Positions 52,939 to 64,000 of a stretch of DNA of 64,000 nt are shown piece by piece. This stretch comes from Setaria digitata (taxonomy: Eukaryota; Nematoda; Chromadorea; Rhabditida; Setariidae). Under the pieces are notes generated by a model, which ran no database searches, had not been told where the DNA came from, and worked only from the letters and a program-made list of their open reading frames with translations. How positions within the stretch are numbered: the first letter of the stretch is position 1; every line of letters starts with the position of its first letter. Location of the stretch: the NCBI GenBank assembly GCA_003640385.1, contig RCAB01000256.1, forward strand, positions 1 to 64,000, in the 5' to 3' direction. Made by a program: the position numbers and the translations under genes.

Positions 52939-53290
52939 TTATACCGTTATTGTATTGTTGCAATGGTTGTGATAAGCCCGTTTCTTTGATTTGTATTCAT
53001 TTGCTTCCATAGCTTTCTGGATTTCAAGCATATACATTATTAACTTTTGTGGTTGGGATGTTTTGCCGATATTCCTCCCATTTTTTTTTTTCGTTGTCCT
53101 TAAGTTCTTCGGTAATCTGAATCTAGTCATTTCCTGAAACATGACACTTTCTGATGTGGTGCTTAAGGAAGGCTTCATGTAATCCTTGTAGTTAGGAATG
53201 GCAATCGGATTCATACAAAAGTCCTCATGAAGTGGTTTTGGTGATGGATTCTCGATCCTTGAGAAATTTTGAGATCCTGAAGGGCGTTTT
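52939..53290 (-). CDS. Candidate C-terminal exon, unrecognised, frame uncertain
   Basis: A minus-strand frame open for about 115 codons contains IENPSPKPLHEDFCMNP and IPNYKDYMKPSLSTT, which read like real protein. After an acceptor-like ATTCAG, a second frame (EELKDNEKKKWEEYRQNIP) looks equally coding and ends in a stop. Both cross an A11 run (53081-53091, T on the plus strand). No partner exons were identified. It sits between unc-18 and pofut-1. Confidence 0.3.
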
Positions 53291-53915
53291 GTTTTTAGTA
53301 AATGGAAGCAGTGGAAGAACTGGTATCGGGTGAAATATATTTACATTATTTTGAAAACATTCCAATGTTTCTACCAGGCTTCCTTTACCTAGTCATAAAC
53401 CAGAACTTTATATTGCTTATGTCTAATTACCTAATAATTCTTTCAATAACAAATTTCGTCTTGGAGTATTTCGGAAAGCTTTTTTTTACTTGCACGGTAA
53501 ACATTCGCGAAGTTTGGCTCCACCTGGATAGTCATTTATTTAATATATTCAAGCAGTATATATGTCTGGAATGGCGACAATCAAGATTAATTTGCTATCG
53601 CTCTATCTGGTAGTCAGGATGTACTTTCCCTTCCTACCTTACTTCCTTAACATGTTATCACATATTTTCATGTGTAATGGGTTACTGGTAAATCTCCTTT
53701 CAGAATACAAACTTTTGATCCTAAATAATTTTCGATGCTAGCATAGGAAAACAACGTCATTGGATATAAATGACATCAATAATTTTGGTTTCTAAGACAA
53801 TAGTTTCTAGTGCTTTATATTTCCTTTCTCGAGAAAAATTTCAGTCGCAATATTTTGTAAGAGCGAGCCTATCAAACACACAGAAACGTCAATTGGCACA
53901 ATTTCTATTAAAGAA

Positions 53916-56565
53916 TCATAATTCATCTTTATTTTCTGGAAAATAGTTCTGAGCAAAGAAAGATGAAGGTCTGGAAAATGTCGATGCATATTTTCTCTGC
54001 CGATATACAAATGCGCTCAAAGTTGATACACAGTTGCCAATGAAATGATCTGCTGATGAAAGAATGGCTAAATTGATGTGCAAATTCTCAGGATAACGGC
54101 GTTGTACAGTAATCTGAAATAGATATAAACTTTGTCGCTAGTTTTTTTTTAAATGATAAACTACGAAACTACCTCAGCATCTACTCACAAACGAGCCCAT
54201 TACCAGTGCTGCTGCCAGGAAATTTCTTCAACGTCGCAGCGAAAGAGTTTTTAAGAAAAAGGCCGAACAAAGTAAAACCTTGTTTGACCTTCTTCGCTAA
54301 CCGTTGGTATTTCTATTCATATCATTGTTATGAAATCTTTCCCACCTGTAATGGAGTTAATTCTTGCTTTAATTCATCGATATAATGAAACCGATCACTC
54401 GACACGAATACTGACCGTGCTTTCAGTTCTGATGCCTTCTTCATAACCTTAAATATGTCGTTTAACAAAAATAGGCCTCAAAAAGACGAGAGCTGATACT
54501 TTTCGATAATTATATCGCTCGCTAACAAATCACTCCATCAACTAAAAGCAGCCTTGCAATTCTCATGGCCGGATTAATTTTCCTTTGCTTCTGGTCGATC
54601 TTTCGAAATTGAAATAAATTTTCCATCCGAGTTTGAGACATCCAATCCAACGTTCCTCTTTTGTTTAAAATCATTATGAACATTTCGGTTTTACCTCTTT
54701 GATAACTGTTTGCAATGAAGGAAGACACATTTCGGCAGTTAAGTTATTACTACTACCAGTACAGATTGCTGAACCAAATAATTTTTTAGTTCCGTCCTCG
54801 CGTATCGTTCGACATAAATTCTCCTAAAAATATATAATTCATTCATAAACCGTTCTATCAAATTCTTGATTCAGTATAGACAATTCATGACCATAGAAAA
54901 TTGCAGTAACATTTCACACTACTGGAAAGTGAAACTGAATTTTGCGTTGGCTTTTTACGCAAATATCTCGAAATATGAAAGGATCTGCTTCTGCAAAACT
55001 TACCCAATCAACATCATTTCGCAAGTGAATAGCAATAAATGGTCTTTCAAATGATTTTGCAATATATTTATTAGCCTCTATCAGAATTGCTTCTGACCAT
55101 TGAAGATATTTTTGCAAATCGTGATCATCTTTTCGTGCAGGAAATGGAGCAGGAGGAGAAATGAATGACAAAACTGGGTATTTATCAGCTGGAAACCTAT
55201 GAAAATGCGAATTTCATATCGGTAGCGACAATATTCGCGTCAACAATAGAAAGGCAATATGAAATCCATTGACCTGGTAACGATGTAAAAAAAAAAAAAC
55301 CAAAATAATAAACAGAACCAAATCAATTCAACATCAAATATTCAGAAAAAAAGAAACGGCGAATTTTTTTATCAAGCTACTCCATTATTTATACTCTCCA
55401 CTGTGTTCTACCATTAGTTACGCTGAAAGCGTGATGGAGTAGCTTGATTCTTGAAAGAGCATTCCACTAATGCGATTTGTTCCTGCCACTGCTACTACTG
55501 CTTTTCAGTTATTTTTCCCACATATTTCTGGAATACTAAGCTTATGGAAGTTAAACGCAATTTACTTCTCATTCCAGCTTTTTCGAACATTTTCTAAGTT
55601 AATAAAATGCGCTTCGGGAAAATCTGAAGCATAAAAAACATCGCCAACAAAACTTATATTCGAATAATCCCAAAATGGACCAAATGGATTTCCCTCTTTG
55701 GCATGGCAACCAGGTAATTTGTTTGTATCATAGATGCTCTGACGCGACTGCCAACAAAATGCTAGAATATCGATGTTCTTAATGAAAAGTCATTAGTGTC
55801 CTTTGAATTTTCAGCAATTTCTTCATCATACTTTATCACAATTGTTGAATGAAAGACGAAATCACGACTGGAAATAATAAATGTGAAAAAAAAAATTTGT
55901 AATAATCAGGATAATGAAAATTTTAGCCAGATTCTTACCCATCCTTTTATCCAGTGGCCACAAATTCGATGCAGTTTCTCTGATAAAATCACGCATAACA
56001 ACCATCCTATGAAATTTAAGTAACGGTTTGACTAAAAAATATTTGTCGAAATCAACCATAACCTGAATAAAGGTTCTTTTAGAATGAAAGATTTTCAAGA
56101 GTAACAGACAAAATCAGTAGCTTGAAGTCATAGCTACAATTCCATAATTTCAAATAACATAGAATTAGCAATTAAATGCTTCCATAATGTTATTCGTAGA
56201 AAGAAAAGAAAAATGCAGAAAGATCTTAAAAATAAGTAAATATATAGGGAAACATAACTAGTATAGTCATACATTGTAAGAAGAAAAAACAATATAAATG
56301 AAAATGTCAGAATTCTAGTCATGAGAAAAAGTTTCAATGTAAAACTTACTGCTTGCCTTTTTCCGGGATGGTACTCAACAAATGGAGGCAAAACCAAAGT
56401 TCTATTAAGGGCTTTAGCAAATGCCAGCATGCCAAGGAAATGTTCCATCTGATTACCAAATCTACCCATGCATGGGCAATACGCTACATATCCAGCAGCA
56501 GAAGTGAAATTATCAATTCGTAACAAGATGATAACGTAAAAGAAGAAAAAAACTGGTACCCACAT
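53916..56565 (-). CDS. pofut-1: GDP-fucose protein O-fucosyltransferase 1 (POFUT1)
   Basis: Seven minus-strand exons, all phases consistent: 56565-56350, 56062-55939, 55761-55566, 55196-55004, 54823-54695, 54447-54346 and 54113-53916; 385 residues against 388 in human POFUT1. It adds O-fucose to EGF repeats (Notch and others) in the ER. Seen: an N-terminal signal peptide ([11 protein letters not shown]), the first family motif [11 protein letters not shown], a potential N-glycosylation site NRT, the central [11 protein letters not shown], the GDP-fucose-binding IHLRNDVDW and the C-terminal [18 protein letters not shown]. The last four residues are KDEL, an ER-retrieval signal (human ends RDEF). 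A TGTTCAG acceptor 19 nt before the ATG looks like a leader site. A hairpin lies in intron 3. Confidence 0.96.
55371..55448. repeat. Inverted repeat, 15-bp perfect arms, 48-nt loop
   Basis: Left arm ATCAAGCTACTCCAT (55371-55385) and right arm 55434-55448 are exact reverse complements. It is in pofut-1 intron 3. The loop itself contains CGCTGAAAGCG, a second small hairpin. Could be a folded RNA or a relic of a small inverted-repeat transposon. Confidence 0.85.
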
Positions 56566-57173
56566 CTAACTGCTGATGAGATACCTGAACAGTGAAAAAC
56601 AAGCATAATTTCGGCAGGGAAATAAGAAAGCAGGAAAGAGGTTAATTTCAGAACATAAAAGTAACACGAACAGCTAACACCAAAGTGCCCGGAAATATAA
56701 TTATGGAATGCTGCAATGTTTGCAATGCGAAACCGCGTTTCATTTTCCTTATGGATATAATCACGGAATTTTTTCTATTTTATTACAAAACAACAGAGAA
56801 GTACTGGAATGAAATCTTTATTAAGTATTAAGAATAATTATTTAGTAGCATATTATACGCGCAAGGATGAAAAACAAGACAAAGAAATTGAACAGAAACA
56901 ACTATGAATACATAGTAAGCAATGCTTCAGTCGAAAAACACATTTATCAAGCAAGAAAACTGTTTTTTCATTTAAGATGTTTAACTAGCTCTGAACTAAA
57001 ATCTTCGGTAAGCACAGTCATCCAAAAAGGTAAAAGCAATTGCCAACAAAGTGAAGCTTTTTCATTTCATTGAAATTTTCATTTTACTTTTTCCTTGTTC
57101 CGTATGCTTTTCAGGTCCCATTATTTCAAGTTGTGGTGGAGATGAATAAAAGTGTAAACGACGCACAAAGAAC

Positions 57174-58234
57174 TTACAACAGCACAAACAAGAGGATAAT
57201 AAAAAACAACAGCACGGATAGAATAAGAATCGCCATCCACTGTTTCTTATCTGAAATTGTGAGGGGAATTTAGCCTCAGTTCTACGATATCATGGTGAAT
57301 AAGACATTTCAAAATTTCCTAGTGAATAAATTTTTCTGGATGAAAATGAAAATCCATGTGGTTTATAGATTTGCATTTTCGTAATCCCATGATGACTTAA
57401 AAAAAAGATTCAAACAAACCGTCGTCCATGTTGGTCACTTTCACAATTTTTTTCATCACACCATCCAACTTTATTTGCGCCCGCTCCATGTCCGTACCCA
57501 AATCATCCAGCATTCTAAAGAAGTTAGAAATTAGAGAATATTTAATTACTACCATATATTTCATTTCTGGCAATAAGCACACAGAAAAATCATGAAACTT
57601 TATCCAGAAGAAAATCTTAGATATAACTAAGAATTTCCTGTTAGTTCTTCAAAAACATTTCTACTTAAGTTACACGTCTAACTGATTTAAGATTGCAATT
57701 GCACACTGCAAAAAATTCAAACAACGTGAATCGGTTAATTATTTCATCAAGTCATTAATGTTCACGAAATTTTTTGACCACCAAAGACTACGCGAAATCA
57801 ATCAGAAACTTTTGATTTTTATAAGCAAATTGTATTCATGAGAAAGGAAAGCAACTACATTGATTGCTCTTCGAGCTCCGTTCCAATTCGACTACTCATA
57901 TTCTTCAGCAGTTGTACGGAATCACCTACTTTTTCCAAGTCTTTATCCTGATCATTTAGTATCATCTAAAAACTGGCAAACAACTGGGTTATTAATCCGA
58001 TAAAAATAAGCAGCACTTTTAGCATGAGCACTCAAAAATAATCTAACAGCAATTATTTTTGATATTTCATGCGCTCGCTGCTAAATACTTGCTCACAAGA
58101 AGAAAAAAAATTTTAATAAGACTGCGAGAATAAACCTGCTGTTTTTGTAAAGTATCAGCAAAAAATTGTGTTGAAGAGGAAGGTGAATCATTTAATCTTG
58201 TGTATCGATAACCACTATCACCTGATGAAGTCAT
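57174..58234 (-). CDS. syx-6: Syntaxin-6-type Qc-SNARE, short form
   Basis: Four minus-strand exons with consistent phases: 58234-58136, 57965-57859, 57514-57420 and 57250-57174; 125 residues. The SNARE motif includes LLKNMSSRIGTELEEQSIML with the zero-layer glutamine, followed by MERAQIKLDGVMKKIVKV, and the protein ends in a single membrane anchor after KKQW (MAILILSVLLFFIILLFVLL). This matches syntaxin-6/10 (TGN/endosome fusion) closely through its C-terminal half. Human syntaxin-6 has an extra N-terminal three-helix domain; here the ATG at 58234 follows TTTCCTTTGCAG directly, so the open frame starts just before the SNARE motif. Same strand as pofut-1, 609 nt upstream of its start. Confidence 0.9.
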
Positions 58235-60188
58235 CTGCAAAGGAAAAAAGAAACAAATCTGATGCATTAATTATCAGCATTAAATAACAATTATTCCACC
58301 TAATCAAAATTGATTACAATATATCATTCCAAACATATTTTGTTTGAAGCAAGACAGAAAATTTTTATAAACGTTTTGAGATTCGAAAACTATTTTCAAT
58401 TTTACCAATATTTTTTATCCCACAAATTTACTGCAACATAACATTAGGAAAAATTAAATTCCATAAAATCCCGCTAATTTCTAAAAGCTTAAGACTCACC
58501 TTAACAAAGAGACCGATGAAGCGCTTTCAGCACGTCACGATTTAAAAAGAACTTCTCAAAGAGAAGTTTCTAATTGCTCCAAAAAAAAATTTATCACCAT
58601 CCAACAACTACATCTGTGTTTCGCCGAGTTCATCAGCAGAATTTTTCAATTTCGTTACCGCATGCTGTTTCAAAATAACATTCTTACTGGAAGTAATACC
58701 CTATAGTGAGAATACTGAAAAAGAACTACCAACGGCATCAATCAGAAATAGTGGTTCTACACAGTTCTTTCAATATGTGACTTAATAAATGATCTCGAAA
58801 TATCCTTTATTAACATTTCCTAAGATAACTTGCTGGCTAGTTTTCTGTTCTCCTACAATTCTATCACAAGAACACATATATACGAACAAAATTTCTTATC
58901 TCGAGAAGGGAAAACTTCCCACTTTTCAGCCAAAAGTTTTGTTTTTTCAACTAGCTCCCTAAAACCTCTCAATAATATGCCACAACTTCACGAAATACAA
59001 TAAAGGATTAAATACCCAAGTCAATCGTACACTGCTTCACTTCGCATTTCATCCTTAAGTTATAAATACTTAACTTCATGCCGTGCAGTACCTAAATAAG
59101 GCAGAAAGGTGAGGACTGCGCTCAGTTTAAGAGTTTCACATGTGAGCCACGCATGAATTCAACAGTGTCTACGAAAACATCGAGATTGAGGTAAAAATGG
59201 ACTCGATGAATTCCGCAAGCAAACCCAATAGATTGCATTTATTTTGCAAGTGCAGGTATTCGAATACACATGAATCTTCTAAAAGCTGTGAAAATATGGG
59301 AATGTAGAGGAAATCCTAGCTTCTTAAGACACGTAGCGTAGAGAAACGTGGAACACGTGGCCAACTCCTTACATCTCAAGCACTACTTATTAACAAGGGT
59401 TTAGTGCAGGTCGGCATGCAACAAACTAATCTCATTAGTCTCTCATGCTGTCAATTCCTGTTGTTAACAGTAGTGCAGATATTTGAGCAGGATAAGAAGC
59501 AAAGATAAACAGGGCTTGTCACCACTTCCAGACTAATCTTGGTCTCGAGTTCCTGAAGTTTGTCTTCTTTGTCGGAAGTATCAACCATTACGCTGCTTGA
59601 TAAAGATGTCCATTAAAAATTTCATTCATATTCGTTTCCCTTGAAGAGTTCTTTGGTATATTTCGACTGGAACAAGAAACAGATCTGCACTGAAGAAAAA
59701 CTCAATGATAATATGTTTGCACCAGGGAGAAAGGTGCCATTGATACATTTGTTTTCTGAGCTGTCAATGATATGATATGATATGATACGATATGTCCACA
59801 AGAGTAAGCCTTAATCAAATGATACTGATACAGCTCACAACCTCGTACCTTCACATTACTATGGCAACGATGCAATTCCACACTACTCCACTTCCACTTT
59901 TCGCCTCTCTAATCGAAGCTTGTTATTACAGCATTGCTCTAACTGTAACGTTTCGTTTAGCATATCACTTGCATGACTGGAGTGTTACTGAGAATATGCC
60001 AATATCTCATCGGAAGTTATTCGAGAAGACCTTTGCAGACTTTCTTCACTTTCTCTCCTTTACATTCAAGAATCAAGCCTAGTCGTAGAAGACTCATTCG
60101 CAAATAGCAAAATTACAATACCTGTGCAGTACTTCTCACGGACTCCGACTCTCGTACTGACCAATCATTGACCTGTTTCGCAGTTCAG
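58235..60188. other. Divergent promoter region, syx-6 / ift-81
   Basis: About 2 kb between divergent starts. On the minus strand, a GTTAAG|GTGAGT donor at about 58502 could end a 5' exon of syx-6. A 21-codon frame 59588-59526 minus (MVDTSDKEDKLQELETKISLE, donor GAA|GTGGTG) is coding-like and could be an upstream exon of syx-6 or another gene. A plus-strand frame at 59792-60082 has no support. Confidence 0.4.
59767..59793. repeat. ATGAT pentanucleotide microsatellite
   Basis: About five units of GATAT/ATGAT with one C substitution, in the syx-6/ift-81 intergenic region. Confidence 0.85.
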
Positions 60189-63100
60189 ATGGGATCGGAG
60201 TTGAGAACCATCGTGGATGGCTTAAACGGAGAGCCATTCAAAATGAATCTGAATTTGATCAGCTTTGACATGATCTATAACGAACAGCTGCTGCAAATTC
60301 TGAGTGATGTGTTGTTTTGGATCGAAGACTTGGATACAATAGATATTCGTGAAGAGGGACCGGACGAAACAGCACTTCGGATATTCAATTCGCTTCGTAT
60401 CCTCAAATATCCTCCACCTACGGATATCGAAAAGCTGTAAGATAATATCTGACTCAAGTTCTTATTTTACCTGACAAAATTATCAGAAAGTTACATCGAA
60501 TTAATCAATGAAATAATCAAAGTTCATTGCAAAACAGAAGACTCGATTATTGTTTCAAATTCAAAGAATCACAGGTCATTTGCATTATAGCGTAAAAGAA
60601 ACATGAAGGTTTTATAAGTTTTATAGAAGCAGTAACCGAAATTTCCTTTTTTTTTATATTTTAAATTTGAGAAATTAAAAAAACAAAATTTAGAATGAAA
60701 CATTTTAACAAGGTAATAGGTGTGCATAACTCATTTCTTCAATTGCAAAACAAGTCAAAAAAACTTTTCGCATCATTTCAATTTTTCAATTATTTTCCAA
60801 CACTTGACTCAAGAATACATTCAGATTCACTTACTTCAATAGAAAAATTTCTTATTTAGAAAAATCTTGTCGTAATATATTGCAAAACAAAGCTGAAGGC
60901 AGTAGGTGCACTGCGCTTTGTTTTGCCAGATGATAATTAGTCTTCTAATTAATAGTCAACGATGGCGACGTGGTATTGTGGAAGGAGAGAAGGTTGTAAT
61001 TTATCCGATCCTGGAATGGATTTTTAAAAATGTGATTCTACTAAAAGAGCGGGCATATTTGGCCAAATATCTCACTAAAATCGATGTCCCAGGTTCGAGT
61101 TTTTATCCATTTTGAATAGAATCCATTATCAGAATATATTTTGAAAATGAACTTGTCATGTTCCATGAAGGATTGATTTGAGATTATCAAAGCAAATATA
61201 CAGGAAAAAAATCCATGAAAGGCTGCTAGACTAAAAGTTTTAAGATTGCTAGATTAAAAATTCTTCATTTACGCTGCATTTAAAGCTAAATTGGCGTTTT
61301 ATAAATTAGTCTTTTATCGTTTATAGGTGCATTTCAAGATCCGGAAGTGATGGAAATGTCAAATCAAATTTCAGCTTTAATGGAAGAATTCAAAGCAAGT
61401 CTTATATTCTCTACTTTAAGCCATGAAACTTATAAGTATGGCTGGATGAAGAAAGTCATAAATTAATTAGCTTGAGAGCAAAATTTTTGCCTTCCAGGAT
61501 GTGCATTCACAAGTGGTTGAAGCTCGCAAAGATTCGTTGGTGATGGAAGACATTCGAACTGATCTAAATACGATGAAAGTTGAAAAGGAACAACTGAGCA
61601 AACGAATTGATAAGATCGAGCGCAAACTTCGTGGCATAACGAACATTGAGCACTTCCTACGAGTAGCCGAAAAATGTCGATTGGAGAATGAACGACTGGA
61701 AAAAGTTGGACATCTCAAGCTAGAGCAGAGAAATTTGGTGCGGTAAATTCTTCCTGATATGTTGAGCAACATTCTAGACTTCTGTAGAGAATGATTTTAA
61801 GGAAACTTTAACTACTTTGATATTTTTTTTAAATCTTGAGGCATTTGACTGATCTCGTTGGAAATGATGAGCCATAGATATTTTCATCAGGTTGATCGAA
61901 TTAGGAAACATAAGTTTGATAAATAACGTTACCGAGTACTTCATTAAAGCACTATCCTGTCATAAATAAACATGTCATCCAGGATATTAATATCACATTT
62001 TAGAAAAAGAAAAAAAACTTGAAAATAAGGAAAATATTGAGATTTAGCTCAGCTGTGGATATAACTTGTGATTGCGAATATCTGCGTAGAACAAGTAATA
62101 ACTAACTATATAGAACTGGAAGCAAGCGTGACGTGACTTACTTCCATCTCTGAACTTTGACTCTTTCGCTTCTCCACTTAAATTATTTTAGTCGTTTGTG
62201 GAATTTGATGGCTCATTAAAAATCTGAAAAGATTGCTTCATTTTCTTTTTCTTGCATTAATTTATGATCATATAATTATGGAAACATTCAAACTTCTCCG
62301 AAGTCTGCAAACATTTTCTTTTTACGAAAAGTATAAAATCCAGAAAGCGAGTCAACAATTTTCTTGAACAGTTGTTCGAAAGTTAGCAGAGAAATTCTCA
62401 AAGTCTACGAGTAAGTAATTTCCAAAATAGCGTCAAATATTACAATGCAATTACAGTTTGAAATAATAGAAATATGTATGCTCCACGATTTATGAATTTA
62501 TAAGCAGGATGTAATGCTGATTCTCTCCGTAAAAGTGGGAGAATCTTATCGCATTATATTGACTTGGGATAATTGAAGAATGATCTTACTCTGATTAATT
62601 AAAACTTACTGTCTAGATTTCACTTTTTAGATGTTGTTTAGTGACCAGAAAATACAGCGTTTAAATGCTTCATTGAAAGAATTAAAGGCAGCTGGTGAAA
62701 ATGTTGATCCAACGGAAAGGATGAAAACATTGAAGGTTAATTAATTTTCTTAAGAAGATTTAATTTGATCACCTGTTAATAAGCAATACGAGGTGATATC
62801 GAAGAGTATATCTCATACTGATAAAAGCTAAACTCTTATGACTTCATGCTTTATGAAAATGAATTTAATAAAACTAGTTTTATAATCGATATTTTAAGAC
62901 TTTTTAAAATGTAAACATTATCCTTACTATCAAATATGAAATGATTCTAATAGCCATGTTCCGTTACTAATATTGTATGTATATAATTATTAAATATTTA
63001 ATTTATAAAATCAGGAAGAAATGGAAACAAATTATTATATGGTCAATGAAAAACTCCCAAAGGAAATTGAAACAAAAATGACAATTATAGCTAATCTCAG

Positions 63101-64000
63101 TAAAGTAGTTGATGTTTCTGTTATCGATAAAAATGATATCGATGAACTGCAGCAAAAAGTGCGTTTCTTCATTTCTAATATTTTGGCATTTTAATTTCTG
63201 AAATATTTTTATGCTACCTTACATAATTCAGATTGAGAAAATGAATCAAGAAATAATGAATCTGGTAAACGAACGTGATCGTAAAGACGAGATCACTGAT
63301 AAGCTATCAATTTATCGCCATCAAGCATCGGCTGTTCAGAGAAAAAAAGAAAAATTGGTTGAGATGCTACAGGAAGCACGGTAATTCATTTGGACAATAG
63401 ATAGGTTAAAATAATGAAAATCATAATTTGTATTGGATAAGTTTTTAGAGCTGCTGTATGGTTAACCTTTCTCCTAAATTACTTAGTTATATTACTCATT
63501 TAAATAGATTAATTCGACAGATTGCATCATCTCGAAGTTTTCTAGAAATTTTATATCATGTATGCAAAGAACTGAATGTTCCACTCTCTTTACTGTTCGC
63601 ATTTCCTAAAATTTTCCACTTCATTTTACAGTTCCGAATTGCAAACTATCACAAATAAGGTGGAAGAGAAGAGAAGTGACCTAAGGGAAAAGAGTGGCAC
63701 CGATTTGGTGATAACAGCCACACAGGTTTGGTGATAACCATAATGATTTAATGATAACAGCTATACTTTTTGCCAAAAGTCTTCTGCTATGCATTAATTA
63801 TTAAGCTACCTAGACAACTGGCACTGTGAAACAATGCTTCCGCTCAGCATATGTTTGTTTTAAATGAGTGAATAATTCCTGATTTGGCAAGAAAACTGAC
63901 CTTAGATTAGTTTATTTTTAAAAATCATTTTTAATACTTTTAGTTCAAGAATTATGTCAATAAATTACGCTCTAAAACCTCCAATTACAAGCGAAAGCAT
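60189..64000 (+). CDS. ift-81: Intraflagellar transport protein IFT81, 3' end outside window
   Basis: Nine exons seen: 60189-60436, 60956-61092, 61327-61394, 61498-61737, 62631-62735, 63015-63158, 63232-63380, 63632-63725 and 63944 to beyond 64000; about 414 of roughly 650-700 expected residues. The N-terminal calponin-homology-like domain, which binds tubulin in human IFT81, is clear: LNGEPFKMNLNLISFD, DIREEGPDETALRI, VVIYPILEWIF and ERAYLAKYLTKIDVP. Long coiled coils follow (YYMVNEKLPKEIE, KLSIYRHQASAV, FKNYVNKLRSK), matching human IFT81 in order. It pairs with IFT74 to carry tubulin along cilia; in nematodes that means sensory neurons. The ATG directly follows a TTCAG acceptor. The intron after 61394 starts GC (GCAAGT). 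Cut by the window edge. Confidence 0.95.

Noticed and set aside
53302..53613. 103-codon plus-strand ORF
   Set aside because: Hydrophobic, with no motif, splice signals or neighbouring exons; consistent with AT-rich chance.
59792..60082. 96-codon plus-strand ORF before ift-81
   Set aside because: No homology to IFT81; the real start at 60189 follows an acceptor and matches the family N-terminus.

Overview
This window looks like nuclear DNA from a clade III, probably filarial, nematode. The sequence is AT-rich. Genes are cut into many 100-300 bp exons with GTAAGT-type donors and TTTCAG-type acceptors. Several start codons sit 0-48 bp behind a lone TTTCAG/TGCAG acceptor, as expected for spliced-leader trans-splicing. 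The proteins match animal families at nematode-like lengths, for example a 590-residue UNC-18. A fragment with bacterial-style overlapping ORFs (33.3-33.7 kb) may be an old endosymbiont insertion, which would also fit a filaria. Exon boundaries were set by hand from splice signals, reading phase and remembered family sequences; no search was run.

Layout. 0-3.3 kb: an AT microsatellite, one exon of a small secreted protein and exons of an unrecognised minus-strand gene. 3.4-8.4 kb: gene-poor. 8.4-19.1 kb: three minus-strand genes, namely a short SH2-kinase of the nematode Fer-like class, a C18orf21/UPF0711 (RMP24-like) protein and cytoplasmic poly(A)-binding protein. 19.1-23 kb: intergenic, with a GC-richer island. 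23.0-27.2 kb: a plus-strand BFR1-like coiled-coil gene. 29.0-32.2 kb: a decayed soluble guanylate cyclase on the minus strand. 33-36.4 kb: mostly empty, with the bacterial-like fragment and an assembly duplication. 37.1-45.0 kb: a WDR6 orthologue of at least 22 exons (minus). 46.1-52.3 kb: unc-18 (plus), whose 2.7 kb first intron holds an antisense coiled-coil gene. 53.9-58.2 kb: pofut-1 and syx-6 (minus). 60.2 kb to the end: ift-81 (plus), cut by the window edge.

The genes do not form one pathway. Two act in membrane fusion (unc-18, syx-6), four in RNA biology (PABP, WDR6, the RMP24-like protein, possibly the BFR1-like protein), one in Notch/EGF-repeat glycosylation (pofut-1) and one in cilia (ift-81). 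The points most worth checking are a kinase intron ending in AT instead of AG, an A14 tract in the PABP leader, the guanylate cyclase pseudogene, the nested gene with a hairpin at its splice donor, and two artefact-like duplications flanking single Ns.
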